Shown here one piece after another: positions 24,973 through 32,765 of a stretch of DNA of 64,000 nt. The stretch is taken from the NCBI RefSeq assembly GCF_030466625.1, contig NZ_JADEVT010000001.1, positions 372,001-436,000 on the forward strand. Direction: 5' to 3'. The notes below the pieces were generated by a model. That model saw nothing but the letters and a program-made list of their open reading frames with translations. It was not told where the DNA came from and ran no database searches. This DNA comes from Nocardioides sp. ChNu-153. Its GTDB lineage: Bacteria; Actinomycetota; Actinomycetes; Propionibacteriales; Nocardioidaceae. A program made the translations under genes and the position numbers. Position 1 is the stretch's first letter. Every line of letters starts with the position of its first letter.

Positions 24973-24978
24973 AGCATA
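24973..24978 (-). promoter_or_regulatory. -10 hexamer TATGCT, likely leaderless start
   Basis: Read on the minus strand, TATGCT lies 6 nt before the GTG at 24966. Confidence 0.45.
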
Positions 24979-25073
24979 GAGCCGTGGCGAGCCTCGTGGG
25001 TGACGAGCAGGTGACGCCCTGCTCGCCGACCCGGGCGGCGGAATAGCGCTCGCACCGGTCTGGTTGGGGGAGG

Positions 25074-25079
25074 TACGCT
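25074..25079 (+). promoter_or_regulatory. Possible -10 hexamer of ssrA
   Basis: TACGCT lies about 50 nt upstream of the mature tmRNA 5' end, which would give a short 5' leader to be removed by RNase P. No convincing -35 is visible. Confidence 0.3.
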
Positions 25080-25129
25080 CTGCGGAGCGGGTCGGCGGTG
25101 GTGCGTCGTCCGTGGAACACAACTCAAGA

Positions 25130-25499
25130 GGGGCTGATCGGTTTCGACTTGGGACGTTCGTTCCAGGAGAAGCGGGTCGAGAAGCCAGCGCCATCTCGTA
25201 AACGATCGCTGGAAAACACAGTTGCCAACACCAATCGCAACGACTTCGCTCTCGCTGCCTGAGCAGTGATCGAAGGGTCTGACCGGGCACCCGTCCTCGT
25301 CCCGGACCCAGGCCTCATCTAGAGGACTTGCTGGTCGTCTCCTGTCAGGAGGGGCGGCCGGGACTCTTTCCTGACTGAGCCTGTCGGCGACGTGTCCGTG
25401 CGAGCGCCGAGGCCGAGAAAAGCGACAACGCGGACTGCACCCGGAGAAGACCTGGATCAGCGCTCGAGGACCGGGGTTCGATTCCCCGCAGCTCCACCA
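25130..25499 (+). ncRNA. ssrA: tmRNA (transfer-messenger RNA)
   Basis: tmRNA rescues stalled ribosomes and tags the incomplete protein for degradation. The 5' end GGGGCTGATCGG and the 3' end GGTTCGATTCCCCGCAGCTCCACCA form the tRNA-like part (acceptor stem GGGGCTG with CAGCTCC, T-loop GTTCGATTC, encoded CCA). The open frame at 25224-25262 encodes the tag ANTNRNDFALAA followed by TGA, with the usual ALAA end. Length is 370 nt, normal for actinobacteria. smpB is on the same strand 3.3 kb upstream. Confidence 0.97.
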
Positions 25500-25510
25500 G
25501 CAGCCCTCTG

Positions 25511-25550
25511 ACGACGAACGGCCGCCCCGCACGGGGCGGCCGTTCGTCGT
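25511..25550 (+). terminator. Strong hairpin terminator after ssrA
   Basis: A perfect 19-bp inverted repeat (25511-25529 with 25532-25550, two-base centre; arms start ACGACGAACGGCC) lies 11 bases after the tmRNA. There is no T tract, as is common in actinobacteria. It also faces the convergent oxidoreductase gene and may stop both. Confidence 0.8.
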
Positions 25551-25568
25551 TGCTGCGCGTGCCGCGCC

Positions 25569-26762
25569 TCAGACCTTCCCGCGCAGGATCCTCCGGAAGT
25601 ACGTCTGCGGCAGCCCGTAGCGGTCGGCGAGCCACGTGGCCCGGCGCGGGCGGGTCAGGTCGGGGAACGGGACGGTGGGCGAGGGGCGCCCCGACCGGTC
25701 GATCTCGACCAGCATCAGCCTCCGCCGGTCGGTGGTGATGGGCATGACGGTGTACCCGTCGTACTGCTCCAGGTCCGCGTCGGCGACGTCGGGACCCGCG
25801 GTGATGTTGGCGGCGAGCACGGCGACCTGCTTGCGCAGCGCCCCGCCGGAGGGCCGGGTGCGCAGGTCGGCGCAGTCGCCGAGCGCCCACACGTCCCGGT
25901 GCTCGGGGTGGCGCATCGTCCGTGGGTCGACGGCGGCCAGGCCCGCAGCGGTGGTTCCGGCCAGCCCGGCGGCCTCGATCCAGCGCGGGGCCCGGTAGTG
26001 CGGCACTACGTGCGCGAACGCGAGGTCGTCGACGACCTCGGTGCCGCCCGGCGTCGTGACGGTGACCGCCCGGTCGCCGAGCCGGGCGACGCGGGCGTGG
26101 CGCAGCACGCGCACGCCGTACCCCGTGAGCACCTCCTCTAGTCGGCGGTCCGGCTCGGGTACGGCGACGGGCGAGGCGTCCGGCAGCACCAGCGTGACCT
26201 CGAGCCGCCCCAGCACGCCGCGGCGACGCCAGTGGTCGCACGCCATCAGCAGCGGCTTGAGCGCGGTCGGGCCGCACGGCGCCGGCTCGGGCGGCACGGT
26301 GAAGAGCACCCGGCCCGCGGTCAGGTCGCGCAGCGCCGGCCACACGCGGGGCGCGGCCTCGCCGACGAAGGTCGAGGCGGCCCAGCCGGCGTCGTACGCC
26401 GCCGCGAGGCCGGGGGTGGCGGCGAAGTCCTCGTCGAGGCCCGGGCACAGCACGAGGGTGGTCGAGCGCAGGGTGCGCCCGCCCGCCGTGGTGACGGTGG
26501 GCCCGCCCGCGGCGCCGGGGTCGACCGCGGTGACGTGGTCCTCGACCAGGGTGCAGCCGTCGGGCACGAGGCCCCGGGTGGGCCGCTCGAGCGCCGACAT
26601 GGGCGCGCGGCCGGCTCCCACGTAGTTGAGCAGCGGCCGGTAGTGGTGGGTGGTGCGCGGCTCGACGATCGCGACGTCCGCGACCCCCTCCCGGCGCAGC
26701 CGGGCGGCGAGCGAGATGCCGGCGTTGCCGGCCCCGACGATGGTCACGTCGTGATGGTCCAC
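25569..26762 (-). CDS. Sulfide:quinone reductase-like FAD/NAD-dependent oxidoreductase
   Basis: This 397-residue flavoprotein has the FAD motif GAGNAGISLAARLRREG at the N-terminus, HHYRPLLNYVGAG, a central PCGPTALKPLLMACDHWRR and a C-terminal VWALGDCADLRT FAD motif. The Cys in APCGPTA matches one catalytic Cys of sulfide:quinone reductases. I do not see the full three-Cys set, so the substrate is uncertain. The GTG at 26762 begins the family sequence; the frame is open upstream. Confidence 0.78.
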   Translation of the reverse strand: MDHHDVTIVGAGNAGISLAARLRREGVADVAIVEPRTTHHYRPLLNYVGAGRAPMSALERPTRGLVPDGCTLVEDHVTAVDPGAAGGPTVTTAGGRTLRSTTLVLCPGLDEDFAATPGLAAAYDAGWAASTFVGEAAPRVWPALRDLTAGRVLFTVPPEPAPCGPTALKPLLMACDHWRRRGVLGRLEVTLVLPDASPVAVPEPDRRLEEVLTGYGVRVLRHARVARLGDRAVTVTTPGGTEVVDDLAFAHVVPHYRAPRWIEAAGLAGTTAAGLAAVDPRTMRHPEHRDVWALGDCADLRTRPSGGALRKQVAVLAANITAGPDVADADLEQYDGYTVMPITTDRRRLMLVEIDRSGRPSPTVPFPDLTRPRRATWLADRYGLPQTYFRRILRGKV

Positions 26763-26818
26763 GCCGCCGATCCTCCCGGCCGGCTCCAACTGACCGACCG
26801 GCGCACGCGGGGCGGGCC

Positions 26819-27298
26819 TCAGCGCTGCTCGAGGATCTCCTTCATCCGCGCCAGCGTGGCGGGGATGCCGGTGCGTGCGGCCTGCTCGCGCCCGGCGATC
26901 TGCGCCTCGGGGTCCTCGGGGAACTTCGCCGCCAGGAACGCCTGCCCCTGCGGCGTGAACTCCCACGACTCCGTCAGCTCGGTGCCGCCCTCGACGGGCC
27001 GCATCGTGTAGGTCCACAGCACGTTGCCGCCCGTCACGCTCCACCCGAACGCGCGGCCCTCGTCGGCCACCGTCACCTCGCAGCGCGTCTCCCACGTGCG
27101 GCCGGGCGTCACGTTGCGGCCCGTGAAGGTCGCGCCGACGCGGGGTCCGTCGCCCTCGTCCCACCAGCAGGCCTCGCACACGGGCGACCACTCGCCCGTA
27201 CGGGTCACGTCGGCGACGAGCGCGTAGACCGCCTCGGGGGAGGCGGCGATGACGGTCGAGTCGGCGAAGGTCAGCGATCCGGTCGCGGCGTCGGTCAT
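26819..27298 (-). CDS. SRPBCC-family (polyketide cyclase/START-like) protein
   Basis: This 159-residue protein has the SRPBCC start (FADSTVIAASPEAVYALVAD, then VTRTGEWSPVCEACWWDEGD) and a long C-terminal helix (TGIPATLARMKEILEQR). These proteins bind hydrophobic ligands or catalyse cyclisation; actinobacterial versions of this size are usually of unknown role. It sits between the flavoprotein and the amidase gene, all on the minus strand. Confidence 0.82.
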   Translation of the reverse strand: MTDAATGSLTFADSTVIAASPEAVYALVADVTRTGEWSPVCEACWWDEGDGPRVGATFTGRNVTPGRTWETRCEVTVADEGRAFGWSVTGGNVLWTYTMRPVEGGTELTESWEFTPQGQAFLAAKFPEDPEAQIAGREQAARTGIPATLARMKEILEQR

Positions 27299-27332
27299 GG
27301 GTCGAGTCTGCCGCCGACCGGTGACCACCACC

Positions 27333-28794
27333 TCACAGGGGCGCGACCCGGTCGGCCCACGGCACCGACTCCTCGAGCTGGGCGGCCAGCTGGAGGAGCA
27401 AGGTCTCGCCCCCGAGCGGGGCCACGAGCTGCACGCCGAGCGGGAGCCCGTCCGCCGTCTGGTGCAGCGGCAGCGAGATCGCCGGGCGGCCCGTGACGTT
27501 GGCGAGCTGGGTGTAGGGCACCCACCCCAGGTTCTTCTGCACCATGTCGTCGACGATCGGCGTGCGGGTGAGCAGGCGCGCCGTACCCGTGCGCAGCAGC
27601 GCGTCCGCCGCGACCCGCAGCGCCGCCGGCAGCTCGAACTCCCCGACCTTCGGCGGGGGAGTGGCCAGGGTCGGGGTGAGCAGCAGGTCGTAGGTGTCGA
27701 AGTACGTCGAGAGCCGCCGCGCGTGCTGGTGGCGCCGCTCCACCGCGTCGAGGTAGTCGACCCCGCTCGTGGCGTTGCCGAGCGCCGCCATGATCCGGGT
27801 GTCGCGCTCGAAGGCCGTGGCGGGGGCGCTGCTGGGCGTCGCGCACCTCCCAGGCGATGTAGACGAACCAGGCGAGCAGGAACTCGCGGGCCAGGGCGGC
27901 GTCGTCGAACGGCGCCTCCGCCAGCTCCTCCACCTCGTGGCCGAGGTCGGTGAGCGCGCGCACGGCGCCGGCCACCGCGGCGTACGCCTCGGGGTGCGGG
28001 TCGGGGGTGATGGCGGACGGCACGCGGACGCCGATGCGCAGGCGGCCGGGGTCCTTCCCCAGCACCGAGGAGTACGGCGCGGACGGCAGGCTCGGCTGGT
28101 ACGGGCCCCACGGCTCGCCGCCGGCCATCACGTCGAGCAGCGCCGCGCTGTCGCGGACGGTGCGGGTGACGACGCCCTGCACCGCGGCGCCGTGCATCAT
28201 CTCGCCCGCACCGGGGCCGAGCGGGGTGAGCCCGCGGCCCGGCTTGAGACCGACGAGGCCGCAGCACGCGGCGGGGATGCGGGTCGAGCCGCCGCCGTCG
28301 TTGGCGCCGGCGGCGGGCACGATGCCGGCCGCGACCGCCGCCGCGGAGCCGCCGGACGACCCGCCGGGGGTGCGGGTGAGGTCCCACGGGTTGCGCGCCG
28401 GGCCCCAGGCGTCGGGCTCGCTGATGGCCTTGGCGCCGAACTCGGGGAGGTTGGTCTTGCCGAAGATCGCCAGGCCCGCGTCGAGCCAGCGCTGGACGAC
28501 GGTGGAGTGCTCGGCGGCGGGCACGGACTGCAACGACCGCGACCCGCTCGAGGTGGGCAGACCCGCGTAGTCCTGCCCCAGGTCCTTGATGAGGAACGGC
28601 ACGCCCGCGAAGGGGCCGCTCCGCTCCTCGTCGCCCGCGCACGGCACGTCCCGCACGATCGCGTTGATCCGCGGGTTCACCTCGGCGGCGCGCTCGCGGG
28701 CGACCTGCAGCAGCTCGGCCGCGCTGACCTGCTTCTCGGCGACCAGCCGGGCCAGGCCCGTGGCGTCGTGGCGGCGGTACTCTGCGAAGTCCAT
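27333..28794 (-). pseudogene. Amidase signature family enzyme, frameshifted
   Basis: Amidases hydrolyse amides with a Ser-Ser-Lys triad. From the ATG at 28794 the frame gives MDFAEYRRHDATGLARLVAE, FLIKDLGQDYAGLPTSSGSR, the catalytic block RNPWDLTRTPGGSSGGSAAA and GVVTRTVRDSAALLDVMAG. It is lost after YIAWEVRDAQQ. TAFERDTRIMAALGNATSG to QLEESVPWADRVAPL continues in another frame. One base is in excess near the run of five G at 27822-27826. Joined, it is about 487 residues, the normal amidase length. Confidence 0.82.
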
Positions 28795-28899
28795 CGGTGC
28801 TCCCGTCGGCGGTGCGTGCGTACGGCGCGATCCGTACGGGGCCGATCCAACACGATCGGGGGCCGCCGCGGGCCCGGAAGCGGCGAGCGGCCGACGCCG

Positions 28900-28945
28900 G
28901 ACGTCGTACCGATCGGGGCCCCGGCGCCACCCTGCGCATGACGTC
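28900..28945. repeat. GACGTCAT-family palindromic element
   Basis: GACGTCGTACCGATCGGGGC at the left end and GCGCATGACGTC at the right end. The ends match those of the pair at 8806-8921, with a diverged centre. Confidence 0.7.
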
Positions 28946-28972
28946 CGCGGCGGACGAGGACCCCGGGCGTGG

Positions 28973-29018
28973 GGCGTCATGCGGACCGAGCGCCCAGGGG
29001 CACGCTTCGCATGACGTC
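28973..29018. repeat. GACGTCAT-family palindromic element
   Basis: GGCGTCATGCGGACCGAGCG at the left end and TTCGCATGACGTC at the right. It lies 27 bases after the previous copy. The two copies occupy the middle of a 331-base gene-free spacer; the rest of that spacer shows nothing recognisable. Confidence 0.7.
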
Positions 29019-29125
29019 CCGCGAACGGACGTCCGCCCGTCACGGCTGACATCTCGACACCGCCGTCGTCGCCGAGTCCTCGAAAGACGCCACGCCACGC
29101 GCCCACGACTGCCACAGTGCCCGCC

Positions 29126-29500
29126 ATGGAGACGACAACCATCACCAACTGGACCCTGATCCAGGAGATCCCCATCCCGGACGATGTGAACGACCTCCTG
29201 GTGGAGGGGGAGCAGGCCGTCGCGGCGTACAAGACGTTCCGTGACTCCGCGGTGTTCACAAGCAAGCGGCTGATCGTGCGCGATGCTCAAGGCTTGACGG
29301 GAAAGAAGGTGGAGATCTACTCCCTGCCCTACAGCCGCATCGACATGTGGTCCTCGGAGAACGCCGGGAAGCTCCTCGACTTCAATGCGGAGCTCGAGCT
29401 GTGGACCCGTGCGGGTCACATCAAGATCAAGCTCGACAAGAAGGTCGACATCCGACGCCTCGACAAGTTGATCGCGTGGGCGGTCCTGTCGGCGAGCTGA
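29126..29500 (+). CDS. Bacterial PH-domain protein
   Basis: This 124-residue protein has the bacterial PH-domain pattern: NDLLVEGEQAVAAYKTFRDS, AVFTSKRLIVRDAQGLTGKK, YSLPYSRIDMWSSENAG and a final helix RRLDKLIAWAVLSAS. Such domains occur in small cytoplasmic proteins of unknown role. Codon use is visibly less G+C-biased than in its neighbours. The ATG at 29126 is favoured; GTG at 29117 is in frame. Confidence 0.8.
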   Translation: METTTITNWTLIQEIPIPDDVNDLLVEGEQAVAAYKTFRDSAVFTSKRLIVRDAQGLTGKKVEIYSLPYSRIDMWSSENAGKLLDFNAELELWTRAGHIKIKLDKKVDIRRLDKLIAWAVLSAS

Positions 29501-29516
29501 GACCGCGCGACCGGGC

Positions 29517-30479
29517 TCAACCCGCTTCCGCGTCCCACCACCGCAGCACGCGCAGCGCCTGGAGCGTCAGCCACGGGCTCGGCTCGCCCTCGTCGACGTC
29601 GACCGGGAACCAGGTGCGTCCCCGGTGCGGCGGGCCCTGCAGCCACCGGCCGTCGGGCTGCTGCTGCTCGCGCAGGATCGCGACGGCCTCGGCGAGGCGC
29701 GGGTCGGGCGGGGTGCCCTCGTGCGCGGCCGCGGCGCGGAAGTGGTCGAGCGCGTTGAGCACGTCGTAGTAGGCCCGGGGCGGGTACGTCGGACGCAGCG
29801 CCCACGGCGCCACTGTCTCGCCGGTGGACAGCCGGCGGTGGAGGCGGCGCTCGAGCAGGTACTCCTCCCCGGCCCGGCGCGCCTCCCGGGTGCGTCCGGC
29901 GTCGCCCGTGCGCACGGCGTGGTCGAGCAGCCCCTTGAGGGCGTTCAGCGTCGAGTGGAACGAGGAACGGCGCGCGCCGTCGACCCAGAAGCAGTTCCAG
30001 CCGCCGTCGGGCAGGCGGTGGTCGAGGAACCAGTCGACGAGGCCGTCGACGTCCGCGCCCAGCCACAGCCCGTTCGACAGCGTCCACGAGTTGATGCAGA
30101 CGTCGACCTCGCCGCCCCAGTAGGGGAGGTCGTCGTACTCCCAGCGGCAGCCCGCGGCGAGGCGCTCCGCCGTACCGGCGAGGTGGGAGGCGTCGACGCC
30201 CCACTCGCGCAGGCTGCTGAGCGACCACGTCGTGGCCGTCCACGGCTGGCCCTCGGCGTCGGGCGCGTGCTCGGAGAAGTCGGCGGGGAAGAAGGCGCCG
30301 CCGGCCCACTGGCCGTCCGGGTCCTGCAGGGCCAGCAGGCGGGCGCCGTACCCCTCGGTCGTGACCCGTGCCCGGGTGGCCCGCCACACCTCGTCCGGGG
30401 CGTCGAGGAGGTCGCGCTCCACCTGCCAGCGCAGCGCCGGATCCTGGTCGAGCAGCCACTCCCGGGTCCCCGTGTCCAC
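29517..30479 (-). CDS. Terpene-cyclase-like alpha/alpha-toroid protein
   Basis: This 320-residue soluble protein is built of helix pairs with repeating Q/W-type motifs (LALQDPDGQWAGG, HRLPDGGWNCFW, LREQQQPDGRWLQG), as in the squalene-hopene cyclase and prenyltransferase toroid. The catalytic DxDD motif of hopene cyclases is not seen, so it is unlikely to be a true triterpene cyclase. Length is half that of squalene-hopene cyclase. GTG at 30479, with TAGCGT five bases upstream. Substrate unknown. Confidence 0.72.
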   Translation of the reverse strand: MDTGTREWLLDQDPALRWQVERDLLDAPDEVWRATRARVTTEGYGARLLALQDPDGQWAGGAFFPADFSEHAPDAEGQPWTATTWSLSSLREWGVDASHLAGTAERLAAGCRWEYDDLPYWGGEVDVCINSWTLSNGLWLGADVDGLVDWFLDHRLPDGGWNCFWVDGARRSSFHSTLNALKGLLDHAVRTGDAGRTREARRAGEEYLLERRLHRRLSTGETVAPWALRPTYPPRAYYDVLNALDHFRAAAAHEGTPPDPRLAEAVAILREQQQPDGRWLQGPPHRGRTWFPVDVDEGEPSPWLTLQALRVLRWWDAEAG

Positions 30480-30484
30480 GCGCG

Positions 30485-30490
30485 CGACGC
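30485..30490 (-). promoter_or_regulatory. -10 hexamer TAGCGT, likely leaderless start
   Basis: On the minus strand TAGCGT lies 5 nt before the GTG at 30479. Confidence 0.4.
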
Positions 30491-30524
30491 TAGGCGAGCA
30501 GGGCCGGTCGGGGGAAGGCCCGCG

Positions 30525-30932
30525 TCAGGCCTGGTTGACGCGCACGAGGTTGCCGGCCGGGTCGCGGAAGGCGCAGTCGCGCACGCCGTAGTCCTGGTCC
30601 GTCGGCTCCTGCACGACCTCGGCACCGCTCGCCTCGATGCGGGCGAAGTCGGCGTCCAGGTCGTCGCTCGCCAGGGTGAGCGCGGCGAACGTGCCCTTCG
30701 CGATGAGGTCGAGCACCACGCGGCGCTCCTCGTCGCTGATGGTGGGGTCGACGGCCGGCGGGTGCAGCACGATCGAGGTGCCCGCTCCACCGGGCGGGCC
30801 GACGGTGATCCAGCGCATCTGCTCGTGGCCGACGTCGTTGCGGACCTCCAGGCCCAGCGCGTCGCGGTAGAACGCCAGCGAGGCCTCGGCGTCGGTGTGG
30901 GGGAGGAAGGCGTGGTGGATGCTCAGGCTCAT
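30525..30932 (-). CDS. VOC-family protein
   Basis: This 135-residue glyoxalase-fold protein starts MSLSIHHAFLPHTDAEASLA, then FYRDALGLEVRNDVG, and ends DYGVRDCAFRDPAGNLVRVN. Metal-ligand positions (His near the N-terminus, late acidic residue) are plausible. It lies six bases after the AraC-type gene but also has its own TAGGTT hexamer seven bases before the ATG at 30932. Confidence 0.82.
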   Translation of the reverse strand: MSLSIHHAFLPHTDAEASLAFYRDALGLEVRNDVGHEQMRWITVGPPGGAGTSIVLHPPAVDPTISDEERRVVLDLIAKGTFAALTLASDDLDADFARIEASGAEVVQEPTDQDYGVRDCAFRDPAGNLVRVNQA

Positions 30933-30937
30933 GCCGC

Positions 30938-31405
30938 TCAACCTAGGCGCGGGTCGGGCCGGGGTGCTTCTCCGTTCCTGACCGGTCGCGTGGCCTGCTT
31001 GGCGACGCAGGGCGGGATGCCGGCGCCGTCGCCGGCCGCCGCCCGCGCGCGGTAGGTGCTCGGCGCCATCCCGACCAGCTCGGTGAACCGGGTGCTGAAC
31101 GTGCCGAGCGAGCCGTAGCCCACCGCGAAGCACACCTCCGTCACGCTGAGGCCGCCGCGCCGCAGCAGCGTCATGGCCCGCTCGATGCGCCGCGTCATGA
31201 GGTAGCTGTACGGCGACTCGCCGAACGCCCGCCGGAACTCGCGGCTCAGGTGGCCCGCCGACCAGTGCACGCCGCGCGCCAGGGACTCGACGTCGAGCGG
31301 TTGCGCGTGGTCGCGGTCGATGCGGTCGCGCACCCGGCGCAGGAGCACGAGGTCGCGCCGCCGCTCCTCCTCGGTCTGGGCCACCGCGGCAGGGTGCGAC
31401 GGCAC
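30938..31405 (-). CDS. AraC-family transcriptional regulator (DNA-binding domain only)
   Basis: From the GTG at 31405 the protein has 155 residues, nearly all AraC DNA-binding domain: two helix-turn-helix units (LDVESLARGVHWSAGHLSRE and SVTEVCFAVGYGSLGTFSTR) joined by MTRRIERAMTLLRRGG. There is no ligand-binding cupin domain. An open frame extends upstream but reads as non-coding, and the GTG lies inside one arm of a 14-bp inverted repeat. It probably controls the VOC gene behind it. Confidence 0.82.
   Translation of the reverse strand: MPSHPAAVAQTEEERRRDLVLLRRVRDRIDRDHAQPLDVESLARGVHWSAGHLSREFRRAFGESPYSYLMTRRIERAMTLLRRGGLSVTEVCFAVGYGSLGTFSTRFTELVGMAPSTYRARAAAGDGAGIPPCVAKQATRPVRNGEAPRPDPRLG
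30940..30945 (-). promoter_or_regulatory. -10 hexamer TAGGTT, likely leaderless start of the VOC gene
   Basis: On the minus strand TAGGTT lies 7 nt before the ATG at 30932, inside the last codons of the AraC-type gene. Confidence 0.4.
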
Positions 31406-31471
31406 TCGCCGCCCGCCGGTGGGTTTGCGCGTCCCCGCGACCGGACAGACCGGCCGGGGGCGGCGAGTGCC
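31401..31471. promoter_or_regulatory. 14-bp inverted repeat in a divergent spacer, candidate AraC operator
   Basis: GGCACTCGCCGCCC at 31401-31414 and GGGCGGCGAGTGCC at 31458-31471 are perfect reverse complements separated by 43 bases. The left arm overlaps the AraC start codon and the right arm lies 29 bases before the start of the divergent gene. The layout suits an autoregulatory site that loops across both promoters (inference). Confidence 0.5.
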
Positions 31472-31499
31472 GCCGTACCGGACGACGAGGGGGACAGCG

Positions 31500-32021
31500 A
31501 TGACGACGTGGCCGACGGACGCGCAGGTGTGGCGGGAGCGCGAGGCGCGCGGCGAGGACACGCCGTGGAGCGAGGAGGGCGTCACGTTCCTCGCCGACGG
31601 CGAGGTGCCGGCCGTGCTCGACGAGTCCTACCTGACGCCCGACGACCTCGCGAACCCCGACATCGCCGCCAACGTGGCCGCGAACCGGGACACCGCCGCC
31701 CTCGTCACCTGGGTGGCGCAGCGCGAGGAGGAGGCGGCCTACGGCTACTGGCGGGGGCCGGACGACACCCCGCTGGCCGAGGCGGCGGTCGTGCTGCTCG
31801 ACACCGAGGGCCAGTTCGGCGTGCTCGAGGGCCGCACGATCAGCGAGGCGCTGAGCGCCGACCACGACGGCCTCCGCGTCGACTACGAGGACTACGTGGC
31901 GGCCTGCGCCGAGGCCGGGGTCGAGATCGCCGCGGACCTCGACGACCTCGAGCAGCCCGAGGTCGCCGTGACGCCCCGGGCCTTCCACCAGCAGCGGTAC
32001 GACGCGCACCGCGCCGGCTGA
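31500..32021 (+). CDS. Hypothetical acidic protein
   Basis: This 173-residue, acidic, soluble protein has no recognised motif. It begins MTTWPTDAQVWREREARGED, contains AEAAVVLLDTEGQFGVLEGR and ends AFHQQRYDAHRAG. Codon use and the uninterrupted frame support a real gene. It is divergent from the AraC-type gene. The ATG at 31500 follows a purine-rich GAGGGGGA. Confidence 0.6.
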   Translation: MTTWPTDAQVWREREARGEDTPWSEEGVTFLADGEVPAVLDESYLTPDDLANPDIAANVAANRDTAALVTWVAQREEEAAYGYWRGPDDTPLAEAAVVLLDTEGQFGVLEGRTISEALSADHDGLRVDYEDYVAACAEAGVEIAADLDDLEQPEVAVTPRAFHQQRYDAHRAG

Positions 32022-32092
32022 CCCCCCGCGGGCCGCCGTGGGCCGCCGGGGCCGCGCGGGCTACGGTCGCCCCTCCCTCCCGAGGAGCACAC

Positions 32093-32362
32093 GTGGACGA
32101 CGACCGCCCTGGCGACGACGCCGGTCTCTGGCGCCTGCACGGCCTCGTGCCCGCGGCCGAAGAGGTCGACCTGCGCGAGGAGCTGGAGCGCGACCGCACC
32201 GTCGAGCGGGCGCTGCGCCGGCTCGACGTGCCGGTGCCGGCGGACGAACCCGAGGAGCCCGAGGAGCCCGAGGTGAACGGCCCACCCGTCACCGACGGCC
32301 AGGCGCTGGGGATCCTGGAGCACCTCCTCGGTGCCGAGCCCGAGGACCCCGAGGGCGAGTGA
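32093..32362 (+). CDS. Small hypothetical acidic protein
   Basis: This 89-residue, strongly acidic protein has a Pro/Glu stretch (ADEPEEPEEPEVNG). It is predicted helical at DLREELERDRTVERALRRLD and at the C-terminus. The GTG at 32093 has CGAGGAGC before it. No family recognised. It follows the previous unknown gene by 71 bases. Confidence 0.5.
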   Translation: MDDDRPGDDAGLWRLHGLVPAAEEVDLREELERDRTVERALRRLDVPVPADEPEEPEEPEVNGPPVTDGQALGILEHLLGAEPEDPEGE

Positions 32363-32378
32363 CCGTCGGTGGCCCCAA

Positions 32379-32756
32379 TGGTTGAGGTGCTCGCGCTAGC
32401 GAGCCTCGAAGCCACGTTCGGATTCGGTGGTGGTTTCGAGGGGTGCTGGCGCACCCACCTCAACCACCGGAACTGTCGCTGGCGCACCCACCTCAACCAC
32501 CGGCGCCGGGCTGGCTCCCCGGTGGTTGAGGTGCTCGCGCTAGCGAGCCTCGAAACCACGTTCGGATTCGGTGGTGGTTTCGAGGGGTGCTAGCGCACCC
32601 ACCTCAACCACCGGAACTGTCGCTGGCGCACCCACCTCAACCACCGGCGTCGGGCTGGCTCCCCGGTGGTTGAGGTGCTCGCGTTAGCGAGCCTCGAAAC
32701 CACGTTCGTGTCCGGTGGTGGTTTCGAGGGGTGCTGGCGCACCCACCTCAACCACC
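32379..32756. repeat. Array of GGTGGTTTCGAGG-family palindromes in a 144-bp tandem repeat
   Basis: The spacer of about 400 bases before the usp gene is nearly all repeat. Elements alternate in orientation: GGTTGAGG..CCTCGAAACCAC types at 32379, 32521 and 32665, and GGTGGTTTCGAGG..CCTCAACCACC types at 32429, 32574 and 32717, with half elements at 32477 and 32621. The whole unit recurs every 144 bases (GTTGAGG at 32381, 32525 and 32669), about 2.6 copies. Cores carry GCTAGC or GCTGGC. No gene is present. Confidence 0.9.
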
Positions 32757-32765
32757 GGGGTGGGG

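Noticed and set aside
25470..25499. A tRNA gene ending in CCA
   Set aside because: The T-arm and CCA end belong to the tmRNA; no anticodon arm precedes them.
26819..29419. An 866-codon minus-strand open frame
   Set aside because: It is the SRPBCC gene extended backward through the amidase in the wrong frame; the Arg/Pro-rich translation has no domain pattern.
32369..32593. A 74-codon plus-strand frame with repeated ALASLE and GGGFEGC motifs
   Set aside because: It is the translation of the palindromic repeats, and the internal repetition follows the 144-bp DNA period.
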